Positions 9,201 to 18,252 are shown, counted from the stretch's first letter. The stretch: DNA of 40,872 bases from Roseimaritima sediminicola (GCF_009618275.1 NZ_WIAD01000055.1:1-40872), one strand, 5' to 3'. Program-made: numbers and translations. Notes: a model not told the origin generated them from the sequence alone.

Positions 9201-11533
9201 ATCCCGCGAGCCCGCGATTCGATCCCGCCCAGGATCCGATCGGCGGCCCCGGCGAGCGCCTCGGCGCGGCGATTGCGTTTCTCGACCAGCTGGACTTTGC
9301 GGGTCTCGAACGCGTTGTACAGCTCTTCACGGCGCTGGGTCAGTTGTTCGATGAATTCATCGAATTCAGCGAAGCGGCCTTCCAGCTCTTCCAGCTGGAC
9401 CATCACTTTGGTCAGGTAATTGTCGCACTTTTCAGGCGTGTCGCAGATATCCAGATAACCGGCGACGGTCTGTTCGAGCAGCCGTAGCTGCGAAGCGAAT
9501 TCCGCGCGTCCCTCGCCGCTGGCCAACTCGGCCGTGCGGGCCTTGAGACGGCTGCGAACCCGGTTCAGGGCCGCGAACACGGTGCTGATCTGGTCGATGA
9601 TCTGGGTGCGTTTGGTCGTGTCTTCGATGTTCAGGTTGCTGACGGTTTCGGTCAGCAGTTCCAGCTCTCCGGCGGCCGCATCGATCTGTTCATCCAGCCG
9701 TTTTGCATCCGCTACGGTAGCCACGGCTTCGACGTGATTGCCGGTTTCTTCCACTCGGTTGCGGTAGGGCAACAGGGCGTCGTCGTGCAGCAGAAAATCG
9801 ACGCACCGCCGGCTGACGCGGTCGCTCCGCTCGGCGATCTCGGTTTCCAGCCGTTCCACTCGGTCCGGGTCCACGTACCGCAGTTCGCGGAGTCCGATGG
9901 CGTGGCCGCGCTGCGAGCGAAGTTCGGCCAGCGAGGTGACAAACGCGTCGATGGTTTCGAAGCGTGAACGTTCGATCGATTTGAACAGGTCCGTCACCGC
10001 GTCTTCGACCGCGGCCGTCTTTTCCTCGGTGTCGCGACGAGCCCGCACGACACGTTCGAATTCCTCCACCGCCGCATCGGCCGCTTCGCGGATCTGCCGC
10101 AGCGGTTCGTCCAGCCGCTGGGTCTCGGGTTTGTCCAGCCAGAAGTAGCTGTCCAGGATGTCGCCGGCCTTCTTGCCAAGATCGACGTACAAGCCTTCGT
10201 AGTTGTCGTCCTTTTCGATCAATTGCAACACTTCGCTGCATTCGGCCATCCCGCGGACGAGTTCCTTGTTGCCGATTTTGAACAGCATGGAATCCGTGTC
10301 GCTGTGGGCGACATAGTCGGGACCGGTGAACGGCGTCTGCCACAGCTGGATCGCATGATGTTTCTGCGGCTGTTCCTGGGCCCGAAAGCAGACCATCAGA
10401 CCATCGTCGAAGATCGTCTGTCCGTTGCAGATCAACGGCGTGTCGACCTCCTGGCGGATGACGTTGTAACGCAGTTGAACGTACGTGCCGTGGCGGCGAT
10501 TGTAGAACACGTACAAATAATCTTCGCCGTTGCTAGCCGCGATGCTGCGGGCGTACAGCATCTCGGACAAACCGTGGTCAAAACGTTTGAAGTCGCCGGT
10601 TTGCAGATAGTAGCCGCCGGAAAAAATGATCCCGTGGTCATCGGGCAACAGGATGCAGGCGTGCTGGATGTCGTCCAGCCGCATCGCCTTTTGGATCTTG
10701 GCGTTGAACAACAGGTACCGCGCCTGATCCTCTTGGTACGGGACCATCTTTAGTAGGATCAGGTTCCCCAGCGACGCCCAATAGACTTCGGCGTCGTCCA
10801 GGGTTTGGTCGGGGTTGTCGACCGGTTCGGCGTAGATGCCCTTACCCGAGGCGGTGTTGTCTTCCACCTTGATGGTCAGGTCGCCGCCCACGGTTTCCAC
10901 GAATACGCGGTCTTCGATCGAAACGTGGGGGTGTTCGCCGTAGCGGTGTTGGTCGCGGGTGGCTCGCTGCCACTCGAAGGCGTGCTGCGGCGGGTAGCGA
11001 ACCTCGTGATCGCTGCGGTTATCGATGTACTCGAACCGGTCGCCGGTCCGTCGCCATTTGAACGTCTTGATGTCCGAGACCGATTTGCCGACGTGGAACA
11101 CCATGTACATGAACACACCTTCGACAAAGAATTTTGCAAAGGTGGTGTGTTTGTAGAACCGGTACAGCTCTTGGAAGTCGCGCTGAAAACGATCGTCGTC
11201 GATCATCTCGGCCAGATCCACCGAGCGGAACGTGCGATCCTCCAGCCGGTAGGCGGCGAACACGTCTGCCAGACTGGTTTCGGTCTTCAAACCGAACTGG
11301 ACGTTGTAACCGAACAGAAAACAGTTGCCGATTGCGACGAGGTCGCGAGGCACGCAGTTGTGTTCGGTGGTGATCCGTTCGGTCGACAGCAGATGCGTTT
11401 CGATATTGCCGAACGTCGCCGACCGCTCGTTGTTGAGAGCGGCCAGCCGCTCCCGCAGCGTACCAGCGGCCTCACGCAGCCGATTGCGTAGCACCTCGTA
11501 GGTGCCGCTGGTCATGGTGGTTTCAGCAGTCAA
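6269..11533 (-). CDS. Giant AAA+ 'DNA repair ATPase' (DUF3686-type), flotillin-associated
   Basis: This 1754-residue protein is the last gene of a flotillin operon. The N-terminal ~480 residues form a beta-rich region of the kind annotated as DUF3686. Residues about 480-860 are charged coiled-coil helices with many Arg/Glu heptads. A further helical region follows. An AAA module spans about 1250-1430 with Walker A SPPGYGKTTLM (G1279-T1284, K1282) and Walker B NVLLYVDDIQ near 1343. The C-terminus is helical again. 'DNA repair' is a database-style name, and nothing here shows a DNA-repair motif. I start at the TTG at 11533, which has GAGG about nine bases upstream; the ATG at 11515 is the alternative. 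The gap from the flotillin stop is 21 bp, which implies co-transcription. The likely role is an ATP-driven remodeller at flotillin membrane domains (inference). Confidence 0.88.
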   Translation of the reverse strand: MTAETTMTSGTYEVLRNRLREAAGTLRERLAALNNERSATFGNIETHLLSTERITTEHNCVPRDLVAIGNCFLFGYNVQFGLKTETSLADVFAAYRLEDRTFRSVDLAEMIDDDRFQRDFQELYRFYKHTTFAKFFVEGVFMYMVFHVGKSVSDIKTFKWRRTGDRFEYIDNRSDHEVRYPPQHAFEWQRATRDQHRYGEHPHVSIEDRVFVETVGGDLTIKVEDNTASGKGIYAEPVDNPDQTLDDAEVYWASLGNLILLKMVPYQEDQARYLLFNAKIQKAMRLDDIQHACILLPDDHGIIFSGGYYLQTGDFKRFDHGLSEMLYARSIAASNGEDYLYVFYNRRHGTYVQLRYNVIRQEVDTPLICNGQTIFDDGLMVCFRAQEQPQKHHAIQLWQTPFTGPDYVAHSDTDSMLFKIGNKELVRGMAECSEVLQLIEKDDNYEGLYVDLGKKAGDILDSYFWLDKPETQRLDEPLRQIREAADAAVEEFERVVRARRDTEEKTAAVEDAVTDLFKSIERSRFETIDAFVTSLAELRSQRGHAIGLRELRYVDPDRVERLETEIAERSDRVSRRCVDFLLHDDALLPYRNRVEETGNHVEAVATVADAKRLDEQIDAAAGELELLTETVSNLNIEDTTKRTQIIDQISTVFAALNRVRSRLKARTAELASGEGRAEFASQLRLLEQTVAGYLDICDTPEKCDNYLTKVMVQLEELEGRFAEFDEFIEQLTQRREELYNAFETRKVQLVEKRNRRAEALAGAADRILGGIESRARGMDSADEILAYFAADLMVEKIRSIIADLQELDDSVRVEDIQSRLKTIREDALRQLKDRQELYEDGGEAIRLGRHRFAVNTQKLDLTTVLRDGQICLHLTGTQFFQPLVHPDLQAAEDLWTQELANENDAVYRAEFLAVELFQQWRAIPPAERPKIDADWLRGQIGGRFSEGYAKGVHDHDALKILQTLTGIDQQLGLLRYGPSTRAVATLWWLRMVDPQVKQRLTDWVNGFANLARAYPDAQPARQFRERIVEVLEQTSAETNAGSTLRLQDVFPEVSSEAIAEYLFAQLIDPTEQWICSGRASHLLLEFRDALPVADQRQLLERSIEAIADYPLQVFVLARNWADAYLKNHESGEALDPAEAYRDELALLIALHPDTSFVPSDVAIAVRLDDMAGAHDRIQDGRMVIHYHEILSRVSQYRQDVLARYHRLQETKLRLVEEARQDMRLDEFKPRVLTSFVRNQLLDEVYLPMIGDNLAKQMGATGEGKRTDRMGLLLLISPPGYGKTTLMEYIANRLGLVFMKINGPAIGHSVTSLDPAEAPNAAAREEVERLNLALEMGDNVLLYVDDIQHTHPEFLQKFISLCDATRKIEGVHNGRTRTYDFRGRRVAVVMAGNPYTESGERFQIPDMLSNRADVYNLGEIIGQSRDAFEISYLENCLTSNPTLAPLASASPKDARALIHAAQRKSLDDLQLESNFSADQVREMFQVLQKLLVVRDCVLKVNRQYIRSAAQADAYRTEPPFKLQGSYRNMNRIAERVVAVMNEEELQALIISSYEQDAQTLTTDNESNVLKFKELNGLLSEEEKQRWEAIKYAFVESVKMAGMDSEDQAAQLMRQLQSMRDGLESIRQVIARAVAAQDDSAEVRMDERVDALRQSFSNAGQQLADALQQTSTQLQTISRQRAEQPPEQKYIVQHKVPRVMLELVRGQFHLMQEWMRPLVMESGQNGRQLSDLKKLVETTLANYDRLRSELEDASEK

Positions 11534-11554
11534 AGCAACGTGCCTCGCGGTGGA

Positions 11555-13687
11555 CTAGTTCTTCGGAGTCCCGTTGGACTTGGCTGCAGCGGCCGTCGTC
11601 AGACGCTGGACCGGTTGGTCGGCGACGCCGGCGGAACTGGCCATCCCCAGCAGCGAGGTCAATTGTTGGCGCACGTCCTCGGTCTTGGCCAACCCCATCA
11701 ACTTGGCGATCAGGGCGGCGATCGACAGGTCTTTGACGTCGCCGGTGTCCAGGTTGAACTGCCGCGTCAACTCCAGCAGTTTGTCGCTGAAGTATTCCGG
11801 GTTGCCGTTGAAGAAGGTGTCTTTGACATCGGTCGCCACGCGGCTGTTGTAGACAAAGCGGTCGATCGCCTTGCCGCCCTTGACGGCGGAGGTGATCTGA
11901 TCGAAGAACTCGCCGTCGCCACCGACGATGTCGATGCGGGCGGCCCGCAGGGCGTCGCCGACCACACCGGCCTGGCTCTCGGCGATGCCGCGTTGGGCAT
12001 CGATCGCGGCGATCTCGACCGCTTGTTCTTTTTCGATCTTGATCTTGAACTCTTCGTGCTCCTTGCCGACGCCGTCCAGTTGCTTCATGGCTTCGGCCTT
12101 CTCGGTGATGCCGGTCGCTTCGCTGTGGTATTTCTCCAGCGAGACCTTGGCTTCGGCCAGGCCTTGCTTTTCCATCGCTTCGGCTTTGGCTTCGATGCCC
12201 TTGGCTTCGGCCACGGCTTTCTTCTCCAGCACGGTCGCTTCGGCCAGGCCTTCCTTCTGCAGGGCGTCCGCTTTGGCTTCCTGCACCTGGGCGTCGGCCA
12301 ATCCCGGCGCGGCGGAGGTCGCCGCGGTGCCTTCGGCGGTCATTTTGGCGGCGGCGGTTTCCTTTTCCGCAGCGTCGCGTTTGGCTTCGGCTTCGATGCG
12401 TACCTTTTCGGCGTACAGATCGGCCGCTTCGCGTTCGGCCTGGGCGGCTTTGACGCGTTCGATCAAGTTCTCCTCGGCCTTCATTTCGGCCGCCGTCACT
12501 TGCACTTTCTTCAGCCGTTCGGCCTGCGCGACTTCTTCGGTGTCCTTGATGCGTTCCTGTTCTTCCACCACGGCGCGTTCGACCGCGACGCGTTCTCGAA
12601 TCACTTCCTGGATATTGCGTTTCTCAACCTCGATCGCTTTCTCTTTTTCGATCTCGGCCACACCCACCAACCGCAAGCGTTCGGTCGACTCGAGGTCGCG
12701 ATCACGGATGACGCGTTCCTGTTCGACCGCGTCGGTGCGTTCTTTGTTGCGCAGTGCGACGACGATCTGGCGTTGTTTGTTCTCCTCGGCGATGCCCAGT
12801 TCTTCTTCGGTACGAATGCGGGCGCGCACCGATTCCAGGCGTTGTTCTTCTTGGACTTTGGCTGCCGAAGCCTGTTCGCGAGCTTTGATCTCGGCGATTT
12901 CTCGGGTTTGTTTTTCGACCGCTTCGACGCGTTGGCGTTCCAGTTCCAGAATGGTTTCTTCCGCTTCGACATCCTGCTTCTTCAGCGTCTTTTCTTTGTC
13001 GCGGGTGAACTGGTTTTCTTTGACCTTCTCGTTCGAGGTAAGCTCGGTGATCTTCTTGATCCCCTCGGCGTCCAGGATGTTGTGCGGGTTCAGCAGATCC
13101 AGCGGGGTCTGCTCGAGAAAGTCGATGGCCGCGTCGTCCAGGCGGTAACCGTTCAGGTCGGTGCCGATGACCTTTAGAATCTCTTCCTTGAACTCTTCAC
13201 GTTTCTCGTACAGATCAACAAAGTCGAACTGTTTGCCGACCGTTTTCAAAGCTTCGCTGAACTTGGCGTCGAACAATTCCCGCAGGGTTTCCAGTTGGCT
13301 GCAGCGGCGGGCGCCGATCGACTGAGCCACTTCTTTGATTTCCTCCGACGACTTATCCACGCGGATGAAGAAGGCCACGCGGATGTCGGCCCGGATGTTG
13401 TCGCGACAGATCAGACCTTCGGAACCTTCTCGAGCGATCTCAAAGCTCTTCAGCGTCAGGTCCATGTACTCGCTGCGCTGCAGCAGCGGAATCACAAAGA
13501 TACCGCCGGCGGTGCACGTCCTCAGCCCGCCGGAACCACTTCGCACGACCGCCTCATCGGGGCCGACTTTGACGTAGTACTTGCTGAAAACGATCACGAC
13601 CAGGATCAGCAACAAAATCGCGGCGCCGATCACGACCAAGGCAAATTCGGTTGCCCCCGACAAACCGAACAACACGGGAAGCATCAT
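11555..13687 (-). CDS. Flotillin / SPFH-domain protein (YqiK-like)
   Basis: This 710-residue protein has an N-terminal membrane anchor (about residues 13-37) and an SPFH/band-7 domain (about 40-225, including GPDEAVVRSGSGG and the IRADIRVAFFIRVD strands). A very long Glu/Ala/Lys-rich coiled coil follows (about 230-560), then a flotillin C-terminal region to about 680. Flotillins oligomerise in the inner membrane and organise detergent-resistant microdomains. Length and gene order (YqiJ-like gene just upstream) match the E. coli YqiJ/YqiK arrangement more than FloT alone. The start overlaps the upstream stop as ATGA at 13687-13684; a second ATG at 13684 follows directly. Tight overlap with YqiJ and the short gap to the ATPase make a single operon likely. 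The function of this operon class is not established. Confidence 0.92.
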   Translation of the reverse strand: MMLPVLFGLSGATEFALVVIGAAILLLILVVIVFSKYYVKVGPDEAVVRSGSGGLRTCTAGGIFVIPLLQRSEYMDLTLKSFEIAREGSEGLICRDNIRADIRVAFFIRVDKSSEEIKEVAQSIGARRCSQLETLRELFDAKFSEALKTVGKQFDFVDLYEKREEFKEEILKVIGTDLNGYRLDDAAIDFLEQTPLDLLNPHNILDAEGIKKITELTSNEKVKENQFTRDKEKTLKKQDVEAEETILELERQRVEAVEKQTREIAEIKAREQASAAKVQEEQRLESVRARIRTEEELGIAEENKQRQIVVALRNKERTDAVEQERVIRDRDLESTERLRLVGVAEIEKEKAIEVEKRNIQEVIRERVAVERAVVEEQERIKDTEEVAQAERLKKVQVTAAEMKAEENLIERVKAAQAEREAADLYAEKVRIEAEAKRDAAEKETAAAKMTAEGTAATSAAPGLADAQVQEAKADALQKEGLAEATVLEKKAVAEAKGIEAKAEAMEKQGLAEAKVSLEKYHSEATGITEKAEAMKQLDGVGKEHEEFKIKIEKEQAVEIAAIDAQRGIAESQAGVVGDALRAARIDIVGGDGEFFDQITSAVKGGKAIDRFVYNSRVATDVKDTFFNGNPEYFSDKLLELTRQFNLDTGDVKDLSIAALIAKLMGLAKTEDVRQQLTSLLGMASSAGVADQPVQRLTTAAAAKSNGTPKN

Positions 13688-14445
13688 GAGGGCACCTCTG
13701 GATCTACCTGGGAAACAATGTAAATGCGTTTATGGGGATCGAAACCGATGATGCGGGCTCGATCGCCTTTGGTTAGTTGCGGTCCGTCGGTACGAATGTT
13801 CAGCAGTAAGGGCGCGGCATCGGTTCGGTAATGGGCTTGTCCGAACTCCGCTGTGGCCTTGCTGGTCGAAACGGTGCACTCCTTGCCCATCAAACAGGCC
13901 GCATCGTACTGCGGTTCGGGCGCGAAAATTCGGGTCATCGGGCCTGTAGCGAGTTTCGTCAGCCCGACGGCGATGACCACGTTGCGGATCGACAGCAGAA
14001 CACTCGTCAGAAGGGTAGGTTCGTATCGGGGGATGTCAAAATGGTTCCACAACAACCACGAAACCGACCAGAACAACAGCGTGAACGTGCCCGCCCAGAT
14101 GATGATTGGGATCTTACCGAGGTTCAGCCACCGCAGGGTCATCGCCCCGGCACCACCGAACAGGTCCGAAGCTTGATGCGCCCCTTCCAGATCGGCCGTG
14201 GGTGAACCGGCCGCCGCATCGACGTCGACATCGAAATCCGCGTCCGGCGCATCCGGCAGATCGGCCGCGTCGAGGTCCATGCCCGGATCGCCCCCCAAAT
14301 CCGCGTCCGGACCGTCCAGGTCCATATCGACCGCACCGATCAGCGACAGGACCAAATAGCACAGCAGCAGTCCCATCAGTACCGAGGCCGGCCACATGGG
14401 TCCCGCAAAGACGGCATCCAGAAATGTTTCCACAGCGTTCCACAC
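13684..14445 (-). CDS. YqiJ-like inner-membrane protein with OB-fold tail
   Basis: This 253-residue protein opens the flotillin operon. It has a hydrophobic N-terminal helix (about 15-40), then an Asp-rich linker (about 40-80, many D-x-D and D-A-D runs), and the conserved-looking block LRWLNLGKIPIIIWAGTF leading into two or three more membrane helices (about 105-165). The C-terminal domain of about 85 residues has small beta-strands ending in GDRARIIGFDPHKRIYIV, as expected for an NfeD-type OB fold. E. coli YqiJ has the same plan. NfeD-type proteins partner with SPFH proteins. The Asp-rich acidic linker is longer than I would expect and may be lineage specific. The ATG at 14445 begins MWNAVETFLDAVF. 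It overlaps the flotillin start by four bases. Confidence 0.82.
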   Translation of the reverse strand: MWNAVETFLDAVFAGPMWPASVLMGLLLCYLVLSLIGAVDMDLDGPDADLGGDPGMDLDAADLPDAPDADFDVDVDAAAGSPTADLEGAHQASDLFGGAGAMTLRWLNLGKIPIIIWAGTFTLLFWSVSWLLWNHFDIPRYEPTLLTSVLLSIRNVVIAVGLTKLATGPMTRIFAPEPQYDAACLMGKECTVSTSKATAEFGQAHYRTDAAPLLLNIRTDGPQLTKGDRARIIGFDPHKRIYIVSQVDPEVPS

Positions 14446-14645
14446 AGCAGCGCAACCTCAGCTGAAAAGGCTTTCGCGGGCAAGTTAAACCCAGTGTACC
14501 GCCGCCGGAGCTCGCCTGCCGCTGGCGTCCTGCGGGCCGCACCGGCGGGTTGACGAGCGGCCGCTGCGATGGTCGCCGGTTCGCCCCACCAGTCCTGGCC
14601 CGCAAGCGAGAGAACCAGGGCGCAAAAAAACCAGCAAAGTGGCAT

Positions 14646-14694
14646 CGGCTGTCCCGGCCGAGACAGCTGTGTTGGTTCACGGCTGGGACAGCCG
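14646..14694. terminator. Hairpin 3' of the sulfatase gene
   Basis: The 15-base arms 14646-14660 and 14680-14694 pair fully apart from one G-T wobble, with a 19-base loop. It begins 36 bases after the minus-strand sulfatase stop and could end that transcript, although no T-run follows. The surrounding 14446-14729 spacer also contains short repeated phrases (ggctggaagcctatgcc type) and no gene I can support. Confidence 0.45.
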
Positions 14695-14729
14695 TGCTAC
14701 TCTTCACAGGCTGGAAGCCTATGCCACTG

Positions 14730-16220
14730 TTAGTTCCGCGGTCGGTGATAGGGCGAATCGACGGCGGGTCCGACGCTGTCGGCCGCTTCGTCCGGCAGCC
14801 GTGCCGAAAGCCGCTGCCGCACCGCCGCGTACTCGACTTGCCCCGCCAGATTGTGGAACTCGTGCGGGTCGCGCTGCAGATCGTACAGCTCCTCGAAGCC
14901 GTCGTGGTAGCGGATGTAGCGGTAACGCCGATCACTGATCCCATGCGACGGCCGCCGGCCCGTGTCTTTGAAGACAAAGGAGGTCAGCGAAACGCGGTCG
15001 TCCACGGCGCTGGGCTCACGCATCTGTGGCACCAAGGAGGTGCCGGTGCACTGCGGCGGCACCGGCAATCCGGCCAATTCGCACAACGTCGGATACAAGT
15101 CGGTCAAGGTCGTCGGCTGCTGCGTCCGAGCGCCGTCCTGCGACAGATCCGGCGCGTGGATAAACAGGGGCACACGCGTGGTCTGTTGCCAGAGCGCAAA
15201 CTTTTCCCAGTTCTCTTTCTCGCCGATGTGAAACCCATGGTCGCTCCACAGCACCACGACCGTGTTGTCGGCCAACGGCGAAGCGTCCAGGCCGTCCAGC
15301 AGCCGGCCCAGCTGGTGGTCGACGTAACTGATCGAAGCCAAGTAGCCCCGCATCAAATGCCGCCACTGGTCGTTGTCGGTGACCCAACGGTGCCACGATT
15401 CGCGGCCGTGGCTGTACGCGTCTTCGAGATCATCTTCGCGATACTGCGGCAATTGGACGCGTTCGACGGGGTAAAGGTCGAACCACTGCGCCGGGACTTC
15501 CCAGGGGATATGAGGACGAAACAGGCCCACGGCCAGAAACAGCGGCTGGTCGGGCGGCGACTGCAGCCGGTCGATCGCCCAGTCCACCACCGCCCCGTCA
15601 CCTTGCTCCGGCCCGAGTTCCAGCGGAGCGGCTCCGAACAGATAGAAGTTCAGCGGACGCTTGCCGACGAAGCCCCGATTTTGATTTGTGGTACGGACAA
15701 ACGCCGGTCGCGGCCAATCGCCGGAGATCGGATCCAGCGGGTCGCCCCGGTAGGTGTCCCAGGCACTGGGATCGTTCTGCGAATCTCCCGGCGTCCACTG
15801 CAGGGTGTGAAAGACCTTGCCGCCGCCGGCGGCGTGGTAGCCGTGATCGCGGAAGTGTTGCGAGAGCACCACCGCGTCCTCCAGCACCGGTGATTCATGA
15901 CGCCAACGCGGACCATGGGCGCGGAACAGGTTTTCGTACAAGCCACTTTTAACCGGATGAACGCCCGTCAGTACGGCGACGCGAGAGGGATGACAAGCTG
16001 GCGCCGCACAGTGGGCGTTGGTGAATGTGACGGATCGCTTGGCCAACCATTCGAAGTTGGGTGTCCGGACGCCCGGATGATCGGCCAGCGGGGAAATGTA
16101 ATCGTTCAGGTCGTCGACACAGATAAATAAAACATTGGGCCGAGACACCGCCGGCGACTGGGCCGCCAGCGGAACCACGGATATCAGAACGATGGCAATG
16201 AAGCAAAGCGAACGTTGCAT
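14730..16220 (-). CDS. Exported sulfatase (iduronate-2-sulfatase-like)
   Basis: This 496-residue arylsulfatase-superfamily enzyme would hydrolyse sulfate esters, probably of sulfated polysaccharides, outside the cytoplasmic membrane. A signal peptide (MQRSLCFIAIVLISVVPLAAQS) precedes the catalytic domain. Visible active-site parts are VDDLND (35-40, metal ligands), the formylglycine motif C76-H-P-S-R80, GGGKVFHTL, and the later WSDHGFHIGEKENW block. These are the patterns of the iduronate-2-sulfatase (IdsA/choline-sulfatase-like) subgroup. I chose the ATG at 16220 because it begins the signal peptide; an in-frame ATG at 16397 would add 59 unrelated residues. The C76 motif needs a formylglycine-generating enzyme elsewhere in the genome. 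The exact glycan is unknown. Confidence 0.92.
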   Translation of the reverse strand: MQRSLCFIAIVLISVVPLAAQSPAVSRPNVLFICVDDLNDYISPLADHPGVRTPNFEWLAKRSVTFTNAHCAAPACHPSRVAVLTGVHPVKSGLYENLFRAHGPRWRHESPVLEDAVVLSQHFRDHGYHAAGGGKVFHTLQWTPGDSQNDPSAWDTYRGDPLDPISGDWPRPAFVRTTNQNRGFVGKRPLNFYLFGAAPLELGPEQGDGAVVDWAIDRLQSPPDQPLFLAVGLFRPHIPWEVPAQWFDLYPVERVQLPQYREDDLEDAYSHGRESWHRWVTDNDQWRHLMRGYLASISYVDHQLGRLLDGLDASPLADNTVVVLWSDHGFHIGEKENWEKFALWQQTTRVPLFIHAPDLSQDGARTQQPTTLTDLYPTLCELAGLPVPPQCTGTSLVPQMREPSAVDDRVSLTSFVFKDTGRRPSHGISDRRYRYIRYHDGFEELYDLQRDPHEFHNLAGQVEYAAVRQRLSARLPDEAADSVGPAVDSPYHRPRN

Positions 16221-16406
16221 GCTGGTCACGGGAAGGCGTGGCAGGATCAAGGAAAGGCGTGGCAGGAGGCGAGACAGGGTGATTTCGCGAGTTGGCCATC
16301 TTAAACCGGATGCCCCGCCGCGAACATCGTCGCCAGCGATTATCATGCACCTCCCGCCCGCTGCGTTTCCGAGCTGTCGATGTATTTGACAACGCATCTT
16401 TTAGGC

Positions 16407-16471
16407 GAGCCGTTTGGGCGTTAGCGCCGGTATTTGCGCTGACGAAACCGAGGCTATCGCCTAAACGGCTC
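16407..16471. repeat. Palindromic dispersed-type element
   Basis: The 14-base arms 16407-16420 and 16458-16471 are inverted copies with one mismatch, around an inner AGCGC/GCGCT pair. It lies in the 328-bp divergent spacer between the sulfatase and the beta-helix gene. Otherwise I see no clear promoter or gene in 16221-16548. It resembles short palindromes scattered in planctomycete genomes (recalled, not searched). Confidence 0.55.
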
Positions 16472-16548
16472 AAGAAATCGACAGCCCGTGTCGTCGCCGG
16501 ATGTCGCGGCGAAGACGCCCTTCCCTTCCCCCTTGCAAAGTGTTTTCG

Positions 16549-17973
16549 ATGAACGATCGATTGGATGGTTGCCCTCTGCGTTGCCCGGGCCTGTTGACGT
16601 TGGCTCTCCTTGCGGCAACGGCGTTTTCCGCCGCCGCTCAGGATGCACCGGCCCGCGACGCAGCGGATGCCGGCGGAACGGCTGCGGGACTGGTCGGCGA
16701 CGGCCAAGCCGACAACTCGGCCGCGCTGCAAAGCCTGGTCGACGCGTCGACGGGAAACATCTCGCTGCCGGCCGGCACGTATCGATTGAGCAAACCCGTG
16801 GTGATCGAACTCGACCGCGTCGAGCGGACTTCGATCCAGGGGCACGGCGTGGCGCGCGTGGTCATGGATGGTCCGGGCCCCGCGTTTCGCTTTGTCGGCA
16901 CGCACGATGGAACCGCCTCGCCCCGGACCTTTGACCAACAGGTATGGCACCGGCAAAGTTCGCCGATGGTCGATGGCATCGAAATCCTCGGTTCGCACCC
17001 ACAGGCCGTCGGGATCGAAGCCGACGGCACGATGCAGTTGACCCTGACGCGCGTCGTGGTTCGCGAAGCCCTGCACGGCATTCGTCTGACCGGACGCAAT
17101 CGCAACGTCACCATCTCCGACTGCCACATCTACGACTGTACCGGCGTGGGCCTGTTTCTGGACAAGTTAAACCTGCATCAGATCAACGTCGTGGGCTGTC
17201 ATATCAGTTACAACGATCGCGGCGGAATCGTGCTGAAGGACAGCGAGATCCGCAACCTGCAGATCGGCAGCTGTGATATCGAAGGCAATATGGGCGGCCC
17301 TGACGCCGCCCCGAGCGCCAACATCGAACTGGACGCCTCGGGCACGTCCATCGGCGAAGTGGCCATCGTCGGCTGTACGATCCAACATGCTCACGATACC
17401 AAGGATTCGGCTAATATCCGCATCGATTGCGGTTCGATACCACGGCCGTTCACCGACGAGGTGCGGCACGGCAACATCACCATTGCCGACAACATCCTTT
17501 CGGACGTGCAAGTGAATATCGAGCTGAAGAATGCTCGTGGCGTCACGATCACCGGCAACACGATCTGGAAGGGCTACACCCAGAACCTGGTCGTCGAGAA
17601 CTGCCGCAACGTCGTGCTCAGCGGCAACGTCTTCGATCGCAATCCTCGCTACGGCTACGGTGACGGCAGCGACGCTGCGCTCGGCGTACGCTTCGTCGAC
17701 TGCGCCGACTGCACGCTCGTCGGCAACCATTTCTACGGTCGGGCCGGCGGCGAAGCGGCATTGGTCCTGCGCCGCTGTCAGCGATTCAACATCACCGGCT
17801 GCACCCTGCTGGACTACGGCCGCTGCGGAATTCTGCTCGATCAAGTCACGCACACCCTGGTGACCGGTTGTCTGATCCGCGACGATCAAACCGACGAGAG
17901 TACCGTGTCGATCGCTCAAACAGGCGACAACCTGGTCCAGATCTCGCAGTGCCAACTCAGTCACGCCCCCTAG
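16549..17973 (+). CDS. Exported right-handed beta-helix protein (pectate-lyase-like)
   Basis: This 474-residue protein has a signal peptide (hydrophobic core LLTLALLAATAFSAAAQD). It then has a pectate-lyase-3/NosD-like opening: DGQADNSAALQSLVDAS and LPAGTYRLSKPVVIELD. The body is a series of 20-25-residue beta-helix rungs with repeating motifs such as NVTISDCHIYDCTGVG, VNIELKNARGVTITGN and FNITGCTLL. Such proteins bind or cleave acidic polysaccharides. No catalytic residues can be assigned by eye, so lyase activity is not claimed. The ATG at 16549 starts the signal peptide; an ATG at 16501 would add 16 basic residues. It is divergent from the sulfatase, so both may serve polysaccharide breakdown (inference). 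Confidence 0.85.
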   Translation: MNDRLDGCPLRCPGLLTLALLAATAFSAAAQDAPARDAADAGGTAAGLVGDGQADNSAALQSLVDASTGNISLPAGTYRLSKPVVIELDRVERTSIQGHGVARVVMDGPGPAFRFVGTHDGTASPRTFDQQVWHRQSSPMVDGIEILGSHPQAVGIEADGTMQLTLTRVVVREALHGIRLTGRNRNVTISDCHIYDCTGVGLFLDKLNLHQINVVGCHISYNDRGGIVLKDSEIRNLQIGSCDIEGNMGGPDAAPSANIELDASGTSIGEVAIVGCTIQHAHDTKDSANIRIDCGSIPRPFTDEVRHGNITIADNILSDVQVNIELKNARGVTITGNTIWKGYTQNLVVENCRNVVLSGNVFDRNPRYGYGDGSDAALGVRFVDCADCTLVGNHFYGRAGGEAALVLRRCQRFNITGCTLLDYGRCGILLDQVTHTLVTGCLIRDDQTDESTVSIAQTGDNLVQISQCQLSHAP

Positions 17974-18124
17974 CGGCCGGCATGCTTTTCACGATCCTGC
18001 CCCAGGCGGTAGCCCAGCGCCGCGTTTATCTGTGCCCGTTCTGAGGGCGGCGGCGAGCGAAGTTCCCGGGGCAGTGTTGCCGAGACGCCACTGGCGGTAC
18101 CCCGAGGCGAAAAGCCGAGGAAAC

Positions 18125-18154
18125 TTGCGTTACAAGCCTGTTTGCGGTTACAAT
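18125..18154 (+). promoter_or_regulatory. Candidate sigma70-type promoter
   Basis: TTGCGT at 18125-18130 and TACAAT at 18149-18154 are separated by 18 bases, about 100 bp ahead of the cytochrome/DUF1549 gene. The remaining 17974-18252 spacer shows no gene I trust. This is a by-eye match only. Confidence 0.35.
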
Positions 18155-18252
18155 TTGCGCCCCGCCGCGCCCCTCCCCACCCAAAACGCCTCGTCCGGTT
18201 TCTTCCGCATCGACCGGTCACACGAAGCCCTTCCCCATCGGACCCCACCACC

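Noticed and set aside
11540-13177. 545-codon plus-strand frame antisense to the flotillin gene, rich in Phe, Leu and His
   Set aside because: It is the mirror of the Glu/Lys/Ala-rich coiled coil of the flotillin (biased codons leave the antisense frame open). It resembles no protein family.
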